From Streptomyces himalayensis subsp. himalayensis (GTDB lineage Bacteria > Actinomycetota > Actinomycetes > Streptomycetales > Streptomycetaceae): a stretch of DNA of 64,000 bases. The stretch spans positions 186,001 to 250,000 of the forward strand of contig NZ_JACEHE010000002.1 of the NCBI RefSeq assembly GCF_013778455.1, given 5' to 3'. A model generated the notes under the pieces. The model searched no databases. It had not been told where the DNA came from and saw only the letters and a list, made by a program, of their open reading frames with translations. The position numbers and the translations under genes were made by a program. Shown piece by piece: positions 16,614-24,839 of this stretch (positions are counted from its first letter, which is position 1; each line of letters starts with the position of its first letter).

Positions 16614-17307
16614 TCAGGTCACTTGCGAACTGGCCATCTGCGTAAGCGAAACGCTCGCGGTCGCGAGTCTCCAGCAGCACCATCGGCCCCATGACCGCAG
16701 CGGGAATGGCTGCAGCGAACGACAGCACCTGCAGCGTTACGTTGCGTAGCTGCGCCATGCTCAGGAGATGGCGCAACTGCTCCTCGCCCACATACGGGCC
16801 CCGCAGGACCGCCTCATACACAACGAAGCACAGCGCGACTGGCGGCTTACGTGAGAAGAGCTCCTGGCGCTCCATACGGGCCGCAACCCGCTGTTCCACC
16901 GTCTCCTCGTCGAGCGGCGGGCAGTGATTGCCAATGAGCTCGCGCGCGTATGCCTTCGTCTGCAACAAGCCGGGAATCAAGGCGACTTCGTACCAGCAGA
17001 GGCTGCACGCCTCGCGTTCCCGCGCCATGTAGTCCTGCGACCGCCTCGGAAACTTCTCCCGCTGCAAGTAGTCCTTGGCCGCACTCAGCAGCCCTTCCGC
17101 ATGACACAACTCATCCGCCACATCCAACACGCGCGGCGTCGGCATCCGTACGCCCTGCTCCATGGACTTGATCGTGTCCGGAGAGTAGTTGGAGGCCTCG
17201 CCGAGTTTCTCACGGCTGACGTTCGCCTTCGTGCGCCAGCGCTTCAACTGGTTGCCGCTGTAGCGCCAGGTGGCGGGCGAAGGCTCGGAGTTGTACTGCA
17301 CTGACAC
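16552..17307 (-). CDS. Scr1-type HTH regulator with aberrant C-terminus
   Basis: A 251-residue regulator of the Streptomyces Scr1/WhiJ-like class: an N-terminal XRE helix-turn-helix (LKRWRTKANVSREKLGEASN, then SPDTIKSMEQGVRMPT) and the typical C-terminal region (EREACSLCWYEVALIPGLLQ, TVEQRVAARMERQELFSRKP, AQLRNVTLQVLSF, MVLLETRDRERFAYADGQ). Normal relatives end with another 40 or so structured residues after the FAYADGQ region; here the frame instead runs into CHRRPGRHPLPGRLRGP, out-of-frame PIN sequence, then stops. GTG 17307 has GGAGG 8 nt upstream. These regulators usually pair with a DUF397 protein, absent here. The gene is probably truncated and may not be functional. Confidence 0.75.
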   Translation of the reverse strand: MSVQYNSEPSPATWRYSGNQLKRWRTKANVSREKLGEASNYSPDTIKSMEQGVRMPTPRVLDVADELCHAEGLLSAAKDYLQREKFPRRSQDYMAREREACSLCWYEVALIPGLLQTKAYARELIGNHCPPLDEETVEQRVAARMERQELFSRKPPVALCFVVYEAVLRGPYVGEEQLRHLLSMAQLRNVTLQVLSFAAAIPAAVMGPMVLLETRDRERFAYADGQFASDLTPDCHRRPGRHPLPGRLRGP

Positions 17308-17391
17308 AGCGATCGCCTCCAACGGATACACCCCGACGAGTAGCACCTCAGTCGCTACCGAGCGTAGACAGGCGACCGCCACCGTGTGACC

Positions 17392-17802
17392 ATGACGAAC
17401 GCGATTCAACGGCCTCGGCCCGACTGGGTTCCGGCCGCCGGACATCAACTCCACCGAACCGGCGTCCACTTCGACGCCATTCGCATTCAGGGCGTACGCG
17501 GGGAGCAGGTGGCCGCGCGCCTCATCGCGGCCGCCGACGGTGACGCCGGACCTGTCGTCTGCGAAGCCCTCGGCTTCCGGTGGATGTACTTCCTGTTGCC
17601 GCCGGGCACGGCCAAGGACCACGCGTGGCCACTCGGCGTACAGCGGTTCGGCGGCGCCGGGTGCCGTACCGTCACGTACATCGGCATCCCGGCCCTCGAC
17701 GGCAACACCTGGCCACTGCGGTGGTACTCGGAACCAACACCGACCGCACCGTACGTGGACCCGAGCCGACTGCGCGCGGCACTGGGCTGTCTCACGCTGT
17801 GA
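17392..17802 (+). CDS. Hypothetical protein, divergent from HTH regulator
   Basis: A 136-residue protein of unknown function. The sequence TGVHFDAIRIQGVRGEQVAA, GPVVCEALGFRWMYFLLPPG and PALDGNTWPLRWYSEP resembles small cytosolic proteins often found next to HTH regulators in streptomycetes; I do not recognise a named domain or catalytic motif. It is transcribed away from the Scr1-type gene with an 84-nt gap, and ends 28 nt before a convergent frameshifted XRE gene. ATG 17392 is preferred; GTG 17386 is in frame. Confidence 0.65.
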   Translation: MTNAIQRPRPDWVPAAGHQLHRTGVHFDAIRIQGVRGEQVAARLIAAADGDAGPVVCEALGFRWMYFLLPPGTAKDHAWPLGVQRFGGAGCRTVTYIGIPALDGNTWPLRWYSEPTPTAPYVDPSRLRAALGCLTL

Positions 17803-17830
17803 CTTCGGGACCCCGTCGGACCACGTGGAG

Positions 17831-18162
17831 TCAGGCCGCGCCGACCGTCCGGTCCCCGTACTCGATGGTCACCGTGATCCTGGCCCCAAGTGCCTCCGCA
17901 TAGGTGCGCATCGTCTCCAGGTTGTGGATCTCACCCCGCTCGATCTGGGAGACCGGGCTTGGGAGATCCCCAGCGACTGGGCCACCTGGCCCTGCGTCAA
18001 CCCCTGCTCCTCGCGGATCTCCCGCAGGTGGTATCCCACCACGTGCGCCTCGGTTGCCGTACGCGCCGCCTGTTTGCGGGACTCCCATTCGGCGTCGGAT
18101 ACCTCGGGTTGGTTCTCCCGCATCCGGCGCTTGACCTCTGCCCAGCTGCTGTACTGGGTCAT
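17831..18162 (-). pseudogene. XRE family regulator with a 1-nt frameshift
   Basis: ATG 18162 (GGGAAGG upstream) opens a frame encoding VVGYHLREIREEQGLTQGQV and AQSLGISQA, an XRE helix-turn-helix, which then goes wrong. Another frame supplies VSQIERGEIHNLETMRTYAE and ALGARITVTIEYGD to the stop at 17831. Joining them needs one extra base in CAAGCCCGGTCTCC (near 17952-17957), which restores the expected QARVSQIERG at the recognition helix. The span is 332 nt, one short of 111 codons. It is the antitoxin-like half of a HigA-type pair; no toxin gene lies beside it. A sequencing error in the C/G run cannot be excluded. Confidence 0.85.
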
Positions 18163-18205
18163 CGGCCTTCCCGTCCGCAGCCGCTGCGGTGGTACGGGGA
18201 AGCCT

Positions 18206-18236
18206 CCCCCGGCTGCACGTAAGGGGCTGCCGGGGG
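18206..18236 (-). terminator. Hairpin terminator after thioester-protein gene
   Basis: CCCCCGGC (18206-18213) pairs with GCCGGGGG (18229-18236) around a 15-nt loop, 14 nt beyond the stop of the thioester-domain gene. Confidence 0.65.
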
Positions 18237-18249
18237 GCTACGTGCCGCA

Positions 18250-20127
18250 CTAGCCGGCGTACCGGCGCCGGACTCGCATTCCGGTGGTTGCCGTGATCGC
18301 GGCGCCCGCCAGCACCAGCCCAACGCTGGTCGCGGCCAGCCTGGCCACGGGAACGGGCGCACCGGTTTCGGGCAGGGCGCCACCGGGGCAGGTGCCGCCG
18401 TTCCCATCAGCACCTCCAGTGCCACCACCACCGCCGCCGCCCGTGCCACCAGCGCCTGGGCATCTGTAGCTGTCCGTCACGGAGACGCGGCTGGTGACCC
18501 CCTCACTGATCGTGGTGACAGCCGGGTCGATCACGACATCGGCGCCGAGGGCGGCCCGCTCGTTCTCGCCCGTCGCTGTCTCCCTCACGGTGCACCGCGT
18601 GCCAGTCGGGATGCCGTTGACCACCGGCTGCGGATAGGTGCCGGCCGCCGCGCCCGCGGCGATGGCGAACTCACGGTCGAAGGTGCCGTCCGGATCGTCG
18701 CAGTCGAGTTCGATGACCGCGATTCCTTGCGAGCCGGCTCGCGGACCCGCGATGGTCTTGACGACCTGCAGGGAACCGAGCGCCCGCGCATAGGTGTTGG
18801 TGATGGATACCTGCTGGGTCTCCTCGGAGGCGATCGTGATGGTGGTGGGGTCGATGACGGTCGTGGCACTGACGAGGCCGTTGTCGCCGTCCGAGCTCTC
18901 GGTGATCGTGCACACGCTGCCGGCCGGGATGCCGGTGAGCGACCGGGAGTGGTCACCGGCGGGCGTGCCCGCTGCGAAGGTCACCGTGCGCTGCTGGTCG
19001 AGGTCCGAGTCCGGGTCCCCGCAGTCGACCTGGATCACCTTCTCGGACTGGAGCCCCGCCGCTTCTCCGTCGATCCCGAGGTTGAACTGCACGGCGCCGG
19101 CGGGGAACGGCTGGAGCACCGCGCCGGCCCGCACTACCAGTTCGGTCTCCTGCGCCATGACGAGCGTCTGGGCGTCCTCCAGACCGGGGTTCGTGCCGTC
19201 ATAGAGCAGAACCGTTCCTTCATGGACGGTGGTGACGCGTTCGAGGACGAAGCCCTGCGGGTCGTCGTCCGAGACGCTTCGGGCCCACAACTGCGCCCCA
19301 GGCTGCACCACGTCGCCGTCCTGGAGCTGGTTCGTGCCCGCCGCGTCGGTGGACACCTCGACGCCGGTGATCTCGATCGTCGACGGGCCGTCCGCGGTCA
19401 CCGTGAACGGGCCCACGATCTCCCCGGTCGCCGGCGCCGCCAGTTCTTCGGGCGTGACCGTGAGTTCCGGTTCTTCCGGCTCCGCGCTCGGCCCGTTGGC
19501 CAGCGCGTCCGCGACGATGGCCGACGTGAACGTTCGCACGGTGGCGCTGGTACCGGTGGTGGCCAGGACGTAGTTGTCCGTGAAGAACCAGATGGCCGCC
19601 TGTACGGCGGCCGCCCGGTTGGCGACGGTGGCCCCCGCGGGTTCGCCGGTGGTCGGGTAGTAGTTCTGCAGGATGTACTCGACGTAGCCGAGGTTGGTGA
19701 CGTTCGCCTCGCTCCACTCGCCGATTTCGTAGTTCACCCCGACCTCGGTGTCGCTGTGCAGGTCGATGCAGTACGTGAGGCCGGTTCGCCCGCTGATCGG
19801 GTCCGCGATCACGATCGTCCCGGCGAACGCCGCGGCGTGCACGGTGGATCCGTCGGGAATGGTGGCCGGGTATCCGTCGAGCGGGTCGAAACTGTCGGGC
19901 GCCGTGGAGCCGTTGACGGTGGACCCGCTGCCGGTACCGGTGATCACGGCCTCCGTGAACAGGCCCGCCGGATCATTGAACACGGGGGTCGGCTGGAACT
20001 CCGCGAACGCCGCCGTGGAGTTGGCCAGGGCTACGAGCACGCCAGCCACACCAAAGACCACCGTACGCATGGCCGTCTTCGCGAGCGACCGGCACAGCCG
20101 GAGCACGCGGTCTTGGTACCTGATCAA
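18250..20127 (-). CDS. Sortase-anchored thioester-domain surface protein
   Basis: A roughly 625-residue cell-wall protein. After a signal peptide (VVFGVAGVLVALANSTAAFA) comes a thioester (TQXA-type) domain: Cys120 in TYCIDLHSDTEVGV and Gln176 in AVQAAIWFFTDNY are the residues that form the internal Cys-Gln thioester used by Gram-positive adhesins to bond covalently to host or matrix amines. Then follow a beta-rich module with VTADGPSTIEITGVEVSTD and two DUF5979-like repeats (FAAGTPAGDHSRSLTGIPAG and a second copy with NGIPTGTRCTVRE), a Gly-rich hinge, the sorting signal LPETG, a hydrophobic helix and an RRR tail. TTG 20127 with GGGGACGGGA upstream is my start; ATG 20070 is possible. No sortase gene is nearby. 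Confidence 0.85.
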   Translation of the reverse strand: MIRYQDRVLRLCRSLAKTAMRTVVFGVAGVLVALANSTAAFAEFQPTPVFNDPAGLFTEAVITGTGSGSTVNGSTAPDSFDPLDGYPATIPDGSTVHAAAFAGTIVIADPISGRTGLTYCIDLHSDTEVGVNYEIGEWSEANVTNLGYVEYILQNYYPTTGEPAGATVANRAAAVQAAIWFFTDNYVLATTGTSATVRTFTSAIVADALANGPSAEPEEPELTVTPEELAAPATGEIVGPFTVTADGPSTIEITGVEVSTDAAGTNQLQDGDVVQPGAQLWARSVSDDDPQGFVLERVTTVHEGTVLLYDGTNPGLEDAQTLVMAQETELVVRAGAVLQPFPAGAVQFNLGIDGEAAGLQSEKVIQVDCGDPDSDLDQQRTVTFAAGTPAGDHSRSLTGIPAGSVCTITESSDGDNGLVSATTVIDPTTITIASEETQQVSITNTYARALGSLQVVKTIAGPRAGSQGIAVIELDCDDPDGTFDREFAIAAGAAAGTYPQPVVNGIPTGTRCTVRETATGENERAALGADVVIDPAVTTISEGVTSRVSVTDSYRCPGAGGTGGGGGGGTGGADGNGGTCPGGALPETGAPVPVARLAATSVGLVLAGAAITATTGMRVRRRYAG

Positions 20128-20154
20128 TATGTCCCGTCCCCTGCAGAGGTGAAT

Positions 20155-20181
20155 GGGGTATTGAAGAGGTTTCAATACCCC
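20155..20181. promoter_or_regulatory. 11-bp inverted repeat upstream of thioester-protein gene
   Basis: GGGGTATTGAA (20155-20165) and TTCAATACCCC (20171-20181) are perfect complements around a 5-nt spacer, just upstream of the likely start. It is AT-richer than its surroundings. It could be an operator for a dimeric regulator or a hairpin in the 5' untranslated region. Confidence 0.65.
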
Positions 20182-20345
20182 ATGCGGTCATTCAGTGACT
20201 TTTCGGACATATATTGACAGCGTGTCACGCAGGGTTGACGGCGACATGGTGACAGCCGGTACGGGCCACGCTCACGACGGACCAATCACACATGCGTACG
20301 AAAATTCCGGCAGCTCCGGAAGAAGCTCTGGCCGGACTCCGGTGA

Positions 20346-21011
20346 TTACTTGACCGTCCGCGCGCGCATCCCCAGCGGGCCCGCGATCTCCCTCGCCATG
20401 ACCTTCCCCGCCTCCTCCGCGAGCACCTCGTCGCCGAGGTCCTGGTCCGTGTCGAGACCGTCCAGCTCCTCCAGGGGCTGGTTCAGGCGGACATGGGCGA
20501 CCAGGGACTGCAGGGCGCGCAGGGCGGCCGAGGCCGTGGAGCCCCAGTTGGAGAAGTACGAGAACTGCCACCACCACAGGGCCTCGACGGTGCGGCCCTC
20601 GCGGTAGTGGGCCATGCCGTGGCGCAGGTCCGCGACGACATCGGCCAGGTCGTCCGAGATCCGGCAGGCGACCGGCGCCTTCCGCGGCTCGTACGGGTCG
20701 AAGACCTCGGAGTAGACGTCGACCGGGTCGAGGATGACGGCGAGGCGCTCGCGCAGCTCGTCCACATCCTGCTCCGGGCCCAGGTCCGGCTCGTAGCGCT
20801 CCTCCGGCACGAAGTCCTCGTGCGCGCCCAGCCTGCCTCCCGCCAGCAGCAGCTGCGACACCTCGAGGAGCAGGAAGGGCACGGCCGAGTCCGGCTCGTC
20901 GCCCTTCGCGACCTCCTCGACGGCGACGAGGAAGCTGCCGACCTGGTCGGAGATCTGGACGGCGAAGTCGCCCGGATCGTTCGTGACCGTGTTCAGCGTG
21001 GCGTCAGACAT
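20346..21011 (-). CDS. DUF5063 domain-containing protein
   Basis: A 221-residue cytosolic, acidic protein of the DUF5063 family ([80 protein letters not shown]). No biochemical function is known. It overlaps recR by 8 nt and follows it on the minus strand, so the ybaB-recR-DUF5063 unit is co-expressed, which suggests an accessory role near recombination or replication, but only by context. Confidence 0.88.
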   Translation of the reverse strand: MSDATLNTVTNDPGDFAVQISDQVGSFLVAVEEVAKGDEPDSAVPFLLLEVSQLLLAGGRLGAHEDFVPEERYEPDLGPEQDVDELRERLAVILDPVDVYSEVFDPYEPRKAPVACRISDDLADVVADLRHGMAHYREGRTVEALWWWQFSYFSNWGSTASAALRALQSLVAHVRLNQPLEELDGLDTDQDLGDEVLAEEAGKVMAREIAGPLGMRARTVK

Positions 21012-21603
21012 CTAGGAGTCGTCTCCCCTCGAAAGCGCGGCCCAGAGTGACCTCGTCCGCGTATTCCAGATCGCCTCCCACCGGGAGTCCGCTGGCCAGA
21101 CGGGTGACCTTGAGGCCCATGGGCTTGATCATGCGCGCGAGGTACGTGGCCGTGGCCTCGCCCTCCAGATTCGGGTCCGTGGCCAGGATCAGCTCGGTGA
21201 CCGTGCCGTCGGCGAGACGGGCCAGCAGTTCCCGTACCCGGAGATCGTCGGGACCCACGCCCTCGATCGGGCTGATCGCGCCGCCCAGGACGTGGTAGCG
21301 GCCGCGGAACTCCCGGGTCCGCTCGATCGCCACGACGTCCTTGGGCTCCTCGACGACGCAGATCACTGCGGGGTCGCGGCGCGGGTCGCGGCAGATGCCG
21401 CAGTTCTCCTCCTGGGCGACGTTGCCGCAGACCGCGCAGAAGCGGACCTTGGCCTTCACCTCGAGGAGCGCCTGGGCCAGCCGGCGCACGTCCGTGGGCT
21501 CCGCCTGCAGGATGTGGAAGGCGATCCGCTGCGCGCTCTTGGGACCGACGCCGGGCAGCCTGCCCAACTCGTCGATGAGGTCCTGGACCACGCCTTCGTA
21601 CAA
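21004..21603 (-). CDS. recR: Recombination mediator RecR
   Basis: A 199-residue RecR, which with RecF/RecO loads RecA on gapped DNA. The helix-hairpin-helix ([20 protein letters not shown]), the four-Cys zinc finger (CAVCGN...NCGIC), the Toprim domain ([35 protein letters not shown]) and the C-terminal Walker-B-like [20 protein letters not shown] are all present. It starts at TTG 21603, supported by GGAAGG 7 nt upstream. It lies between ybaB and the DUF5063 gene, as is usual in actinobacteria. Confidence 0.97.
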   Translation of the reverse strand: MYEGVVQDLIDELGRLPGVGPKSAQRIAFHILQAEPTDVRRLAQALLEVKAKVRFCAVCGNVAQEENCGICRDPRRDPAVICVVEEPKDVVAIERTREFRGRYHVLGGAISPIEGVGPDDLRVRELLARLADGTVTELILATDPNLEGEATATYLARMIKPMGLKVTRLASGLPVGGDLEYADEVTLGRAFEGRRLLDV

Positions 21604-21684
21604 CGGACTGCCTTCCTTTTGCTGCTTCGGTACGTACCGTGCTTCTTCTCTCTTGGCACGTACGGTAGTTGGCCGCGCCTGTTC

Positions 21685-22029
21685 CTAGAAGGGAAGGCCC
21701 GGAATGCCGCTGCCGCCGCCGAGTCCCTGGGCGAGCGGGCCCAGCTTCTGCTGCTGCAGCGCCTGTGCGTTCTCGTTCGCCGCCTGGACCGCCGCGACGA
21801 TCAGGTCGGCGAGGGTCTCGGTGTCCTCCGGGTCCACGGCCTTCGGGTCGATCTGCAGGGCGAGCAGCTCGCCTGAGCCGTTCACCGTCGCCTTCACGAG
21901 GCCGCCGCCCGCCTGGCCGTCGACCTCCGTCGCCGCGAGCTCCTCCTGCGCCTGGGCGAGGTCCTGCTGCATCTTCTGGGCCTGCTGCAGCAGCTGCTGC
22001 ATGTTGGGCTGGCCACCACCGGGGATCAC
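21685..22029 (-). CDS. YbaB/EbfC family nucleoid-associated protein
   Basis: A 114-residue small DNA-binding protein of the YbaB/EbfC family, which forms tweezer-like dimers. The helical start [20 protein letters not shown], the core [20 protein letters not shown] and [20 protein letters not shown] match the family; the tail is Gly-rich. GTG 22029 with AGGAG 6 nt upstream gives the family-standard start; the frame is open 37 codons further upstream but that part looks unstructured. It precedes recR, the near-universal arrangement. Confidence 0.93.
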   Translation of the reverse strand: MIPGGGQPNMQQLLQQAQKMQQDLAQAQEELAATEVDGQAGGGLVKATVNGSGELLALQIDPKAVDPEDTETLADLIVAAVQAANENAQALQQQKLGPLAQGLGGGSGIPGLPF

Positions 22030-22366
22030 GATCAGCTCCTGGGACTGGCTGGGACTGGGAAGTACGGCTGGATTCCCGACCGGCCGGGTGCTCGCCGGGG
22101 CTGGATTCTCGCCGTGTTTCTGCGGTTCTTCACCTGGCACGAGCCTACGTGGTCAGGGTGGCGCGCGCTCCAGCACTCTTTCGAGTGACGCGGCGGGGAC
22201 CCCTATATCTGATCAAGACCCCCTTCCGGGCGGAAAGACCTCGAAACAGCCCTCATGCCCACCCATTGGGCGGTAGGAAGGGTGCCGCGCTTCAGCATCA
22301 GGCGCCGCACATTCATCGCACGTTCATCACGTACTGCAGCAGGAAGCAGCAGGTAGGGAGTGCCGG
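22030..22366. other. Divergent intergenic region ybaB/SLATT gene
   Basis: About 340 bases. I see no separate gene. The first 110 bases are an open extension of the ybaB frame. Two imperfect copies of GGCTGGATTC lie at about 22069 and 22099. I looked for the SRP RNA that accompanies recR in some bacteria and did not find its conserved loop. Confidence 0.4.
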
Positions 22367-23122
22367 GTGAGCCAGCCGGAGATGCAGCCCGAGGGGCCGC
22401 CGCAGGTGGAGCGGGGCGAGCGTGGAGGGGCCGGGCGGGACGACGACCTGGCGGGGCGGCCGTTCCCCCTCGGGGACTGGGGCGAGCCGGCCGAGCGGCT
22501 CGACGAGCTGTACCGCTGGGTGGAGCGGGGCGCGCTGACCACCGCCGAGTGGTATCTGAGAGACCGGACCTGGAAGCGGCGGGGTGCACGTGCGCTGCGG
22601 GCCGGGACGGCGCTGGGCGCGGTCGTGGGGGCCGCACTGCCCGTACTCGATCTGACACGGGTGGTCGGCGGGGTGGCGCCCTGGGGGTGTCTGGCACTGC
22701 TGCTCGCGGTGGCCTGCGCCGTGGGCGACCGGTACTTCGGGCTGACCGCCGGGTGGATGCGCGACGTGGCCACGGCACAGGCCGTGCAGCGGCGGCTGCA
22801 GGCTCTGCAGTTCGACTGGGCGTCGGAGTGCGTACGGGAGGTGCTGGGGCCCACCGAGGGCACGGCCGGTGAGGCCGCCGAGCGGTGCCTTGGGGTGCTG
22901 CGGCGGTTCTCGGAGGATCTGACGGAGCTGGTGCGGGCCGAGACCGCGGACTGGATGGTGCAGTTCCGGTCGGGGGCCCTGCCGCTGGGGATGCGGGCCG
23001 GGTGTGCGGACGGCGGGGCGCGGATGCCCGAGGGGCCCCCGCCGGGGCGGCTCCTCGGGCCGCCCGTCGCGCCGGGGGCTCGCCCCAATATGCCGCGGCA
23101 GCGGCCGCCGGAGCCGCGGTGA
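22367..23122 (+). CDS. SLATT domain-containing membrane protein
   Basis: A 251-residue protein with an N-terminal cytosolic part, then DWGEPAERLDELYRWVERGA, LTTAEWYLRDRTWKRRGARA, two adjacent transmembrane helices (AGTALGAVVGAALPVLDL and APWGCLALLLAVACAVGD) and a cytosolic helical region with QAVQRRLQALQFDW. This arrangement, a helix followed by a 2TM hairpin and coiled coil, is the SLATT domain, predicted to be a pore-forming effector in nucleotide-sensing conflict systems. The Gly/Pro-rich C-terminus looks disordered. GTG 22367 has GGGAG upstream. No nucleotidyltransferase or SLOG partner is adjacent, so a standalone housekeeping role is possible. Confidence 0.78.
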   Translation: MSQPEMQPEGPPQVERGERGGAGRDDDLAGRPFPLGDWGEPAERLDELYRWVERGALTTAEWYLRDRTWKRRGARALRAGTALGAVVGAALPVLDLTRVVGGVAPWGCLALLLAVACAVGDRYFGLTAGWMRDVATAQAVQRRLQALQFDWASECVREVLGPTEGTAGEAAERCLGVLRRFSEDLTELVRAETADWMVQFRSGALPLGMRAGCADGGARMPEGPPPGRLLGPPVAPGARPNMPRQRPPEPR

Positions 23123-23161
23123 CTGCCGCAGGAGCCGCGGTGACGGCTTGCCCTGCGGGGA

Positions 23162-23812
23162 TCAGCTGAAGATGATCATGGAGCCTTGCGCGAGGCTCCG
23201 CGTCGCGGCCGCGTGAAGCCCCAGCCACACATGGCGTTCCCGCGCGAAGGGACTGTCTTCGTGGGGAGGCTGCGCCGCCGGTTCCTCCAGGGCCGTGGGC
23301 GCCGCGGGCGGGGCGGGGGCCGCCGGAGGGTTGGCCGGGTCGATGCCTATCGAGGGGGCCACGTACTCCAGTTCCCGCAGGAGCGCCTGCGAGGAGCCCA
23401 GCGGACCGCCCCCGGCCAGGAGCTCGTCGTTGGTGAGCGGCGCCGGGAAGTCCACCGGGACGTACGCCCCCGCGTGGTCGTAGTGCCAGACCAGGTGGGA
23501 CTGCTGGGCCGTCGACTCGAACATCTCCAGGAGCTGTTCGTAGTCGCCGCCCAGCTCGTCGACGGGCGTGACGGCCAGCCCGCAGATCTGCAGCAGATAC
23601 GCGCGGCGCAGAAAGTGCAGCGCGTCGTAGTCGAAGCCGGCCACGGGCGCCACGTCCCCGGACAGGCCCGGCATGTACGCGTAGACGGGGACCGGCGGCA
23701 GTCCGGCCTCGCCCAGTGCCTTGTCGTAGAGCGCGAGTTCCTCGGCGAACGGATTGTCGGGGCTGTGGCACAGCACGTCGACGAGCGGGACCAGCCAGAG
23801 GTCACATGCCAA
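23162..23812 (-). CDS. Conserved-looking hypothetical protein
   Basis: A 216-residue cytosolic protein that I cannot place in a family. It starts CDLWLVPLVDVLCHSPDNPF and contains LPPVPVYAYMPGLSGDVAPV, FDYDALHFLRRAYLLQICGL and DYEQLLEMFESTAQQSHLVW, a mixed alpha/beta sequence with many aromatic and acidic residues. An Ala/Pro-rich linker (about 160-185) precedes a short ending with HVWLGLHAAATRSLAQGS. Codon use is ordinary for the region. It converges on the SLATT gene with a 39-nt gap. Confidence 0.7.
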   Translation of the reverse strand: MACDLWLVPLVDVLCHSPDNPFAEELALYDKALGEAGLPPVPVYAYMPGLSGDVAPVAGFDYDALHFLRRAYLLQICGLAVTPVDELGGDYEQLLEMFESTAQQSHLVWHYDHAGAYVPVDFPAPLTNDELLAGGGPLGSSQALLRELEYVAPSIGIDPANPPAAPAPPAAPTALEEPAAQPPHEDSPFARERHVWLGLHAAATRSLAQGSMIIFS

Positions 23813-23914
23813 GGGAGCTCCTCGCGTAGCGCTTCACGGTGGTCAGGGCAGCGTAGTGCCGGAGCCGGTCCCTGAGCTGCCCTGCTGCAGATCCCATATC
23901 CAGACACACAGCGG

Positions 23915-24769
23915 TCATTCCGCAGCCAGTCGCTCGATGAGCTCGAGGGAGTGCGCGTGGTACCCGGCGATGATCGAGAACGCGGCGTTTCTGTCCCGTC
24001 GCACGAACGCGTCGACGAGTTCGGTGTGGCCGGACCACAGCACGCCTTTGAGATCGTCGACACGGCGCAGATAGGGGACCGCGCAGGCCCAGGACTGGAC
24101 GAGCAGGCGGTGCAGGAAGTCGGAGAGATACGGGTTGCCGAAGAGCACGGCGAGCTCGCGCCAGAAGCGGATGTCGTAGCCGATGAGGACGATCAGGTCA
24201 CCGGCGACCGCGGCGCGCCGGGCCTCCGCTCCTCGGCGGCGTACGGCAAGCAGCGTGGCGGCGATGGTGGCGGCCTGGCCTTGCCCCGGGGCCTGGCCTT
24301 GCCCCGGGGCCTGGCCTTTCCCGAGCGCCTGCCCGTCCCCGTGGGCCCGTCCTTCCTCGTGGGCTCGCCCGTCCCCGTGGGCCCGCCCGTCCCCCGGCGT
24401 CTGCCCGTGCCCGGTGGCCTCGGACTCGGCCGTAGGCGGTGTGGTCGCCTCGCGCCGGCGGCGGAGGGCGTCGATGTCCCGGAACATCGCCTCCGCGATC
24501 AGGCCGCGCGCTTCGACGAGACTGCGGTAGTCCGCTATCGAGAACTCGTGGACGCAGAATCCGCGGTGCTGGACGGAGTCCAGCATGCCCTGCGCGGAGA
24601 GGTCGACTAGGGCCTCGCGGACAGGGGTCGCCGAGACGCCGTACTGCTCGGCGATCTCCTTGACCGTGAACTCCTGCCCCGGCTCGAGACGTCCGGCCAG
24701 CACCTCGTCACGGAGCGCATCGGCGATCTGCTGTCGCAGAGTGCTGCGGGTGACGGCGCTGCCGCGCAT
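23915..24769 (-). CDS. GntR family (FadR/FCD) regulator with repeat insertion
   Basis: A 284-residue regulator. The N-terminal winged helix is LRQQIADALRDEVLAGRLEP, EIAEQYGVSATPVREALVDL, typical of GntR; the C-terminal helical FCD ligand-binding domain follows (YRSLVEARGLIAEAMFRDID ... LIGYDIRFWRELAVLFGNPY, FSIIAGYHAHSLELIERLAA). Between FCD helices sits a 48-residue insertion of hexapeptide repeats (GDGRAH, GQGQAP types), unusual for the family. Two copies of GTGGT-N4-ACCAC just upstream (24840-24869) are a likely autoregulatory operator. The aminotransferase upstream on the same strand is the obvious target; the effector is unknown. Confidence 0.9.
   Translation of the reverse strand: MRGSAVTRSTLRQQIADALRDEVLAGRLEPGQEFTVKEIAEQYGVSATPVREALVDLSAQGMLDSVQHRGFCVHEFSIADYRSLVEARGLIAEAMFRDIDALRRRREATTPPTAESEATGHGQTPGDGRAHGDGRAHEEGRAHGDGQALGKGQAPGQGQAPGQGQAATIAATLLAVRRRGAEARRAAVAGDLIVLIGYDIRFWRELAVLFGNPYLSDFLHRLLVQSWACAVPYLRRVDDLKGVLWSGHTELVDAFVRRDRNAAFSIIAGYHAHSLELIERLAAE
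24269..24412. repeat. 18-bp repeats encoding a hexapeptide array
   Basis: Eight tandem units of 18 bp encode variants of G-x-G-(R/Q)-A-x within the GntR ligand-binding domain (residues 120-167). Two adjacent copies (GQGQAP) are identical in sequence, which suggests recent slippage. Confidence 0.85.
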
Positions 24770-24839
24770 GGCGAGGTCCCTCTCGGTGTTGCTCTACGGG
24801 CACGCCAGCCTACGCGGATCAGTGCGGTGTGCACCGGTT

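Noticed and set aside
16552..18162. An intact toxin-antitoxin system
   Set aside because: The regulator-like genes are truncated or frameshifted and no complete toxin gene is present; only a PIN remnant is seen.
22030..22366. SRP RNA or another structured RNA beside ybaB/recR
   Set aside because: I found no SRP-type conserved loop (GGAAGGAAGCAG-like) on either strand.
24269..24412. Possible CRISPR-like array
   Set aside because: The 18-bp units are coding, contiguous and without unique spacers. The same holds for the arrays at 6961, 7952, 28748, 29698 and 53587.
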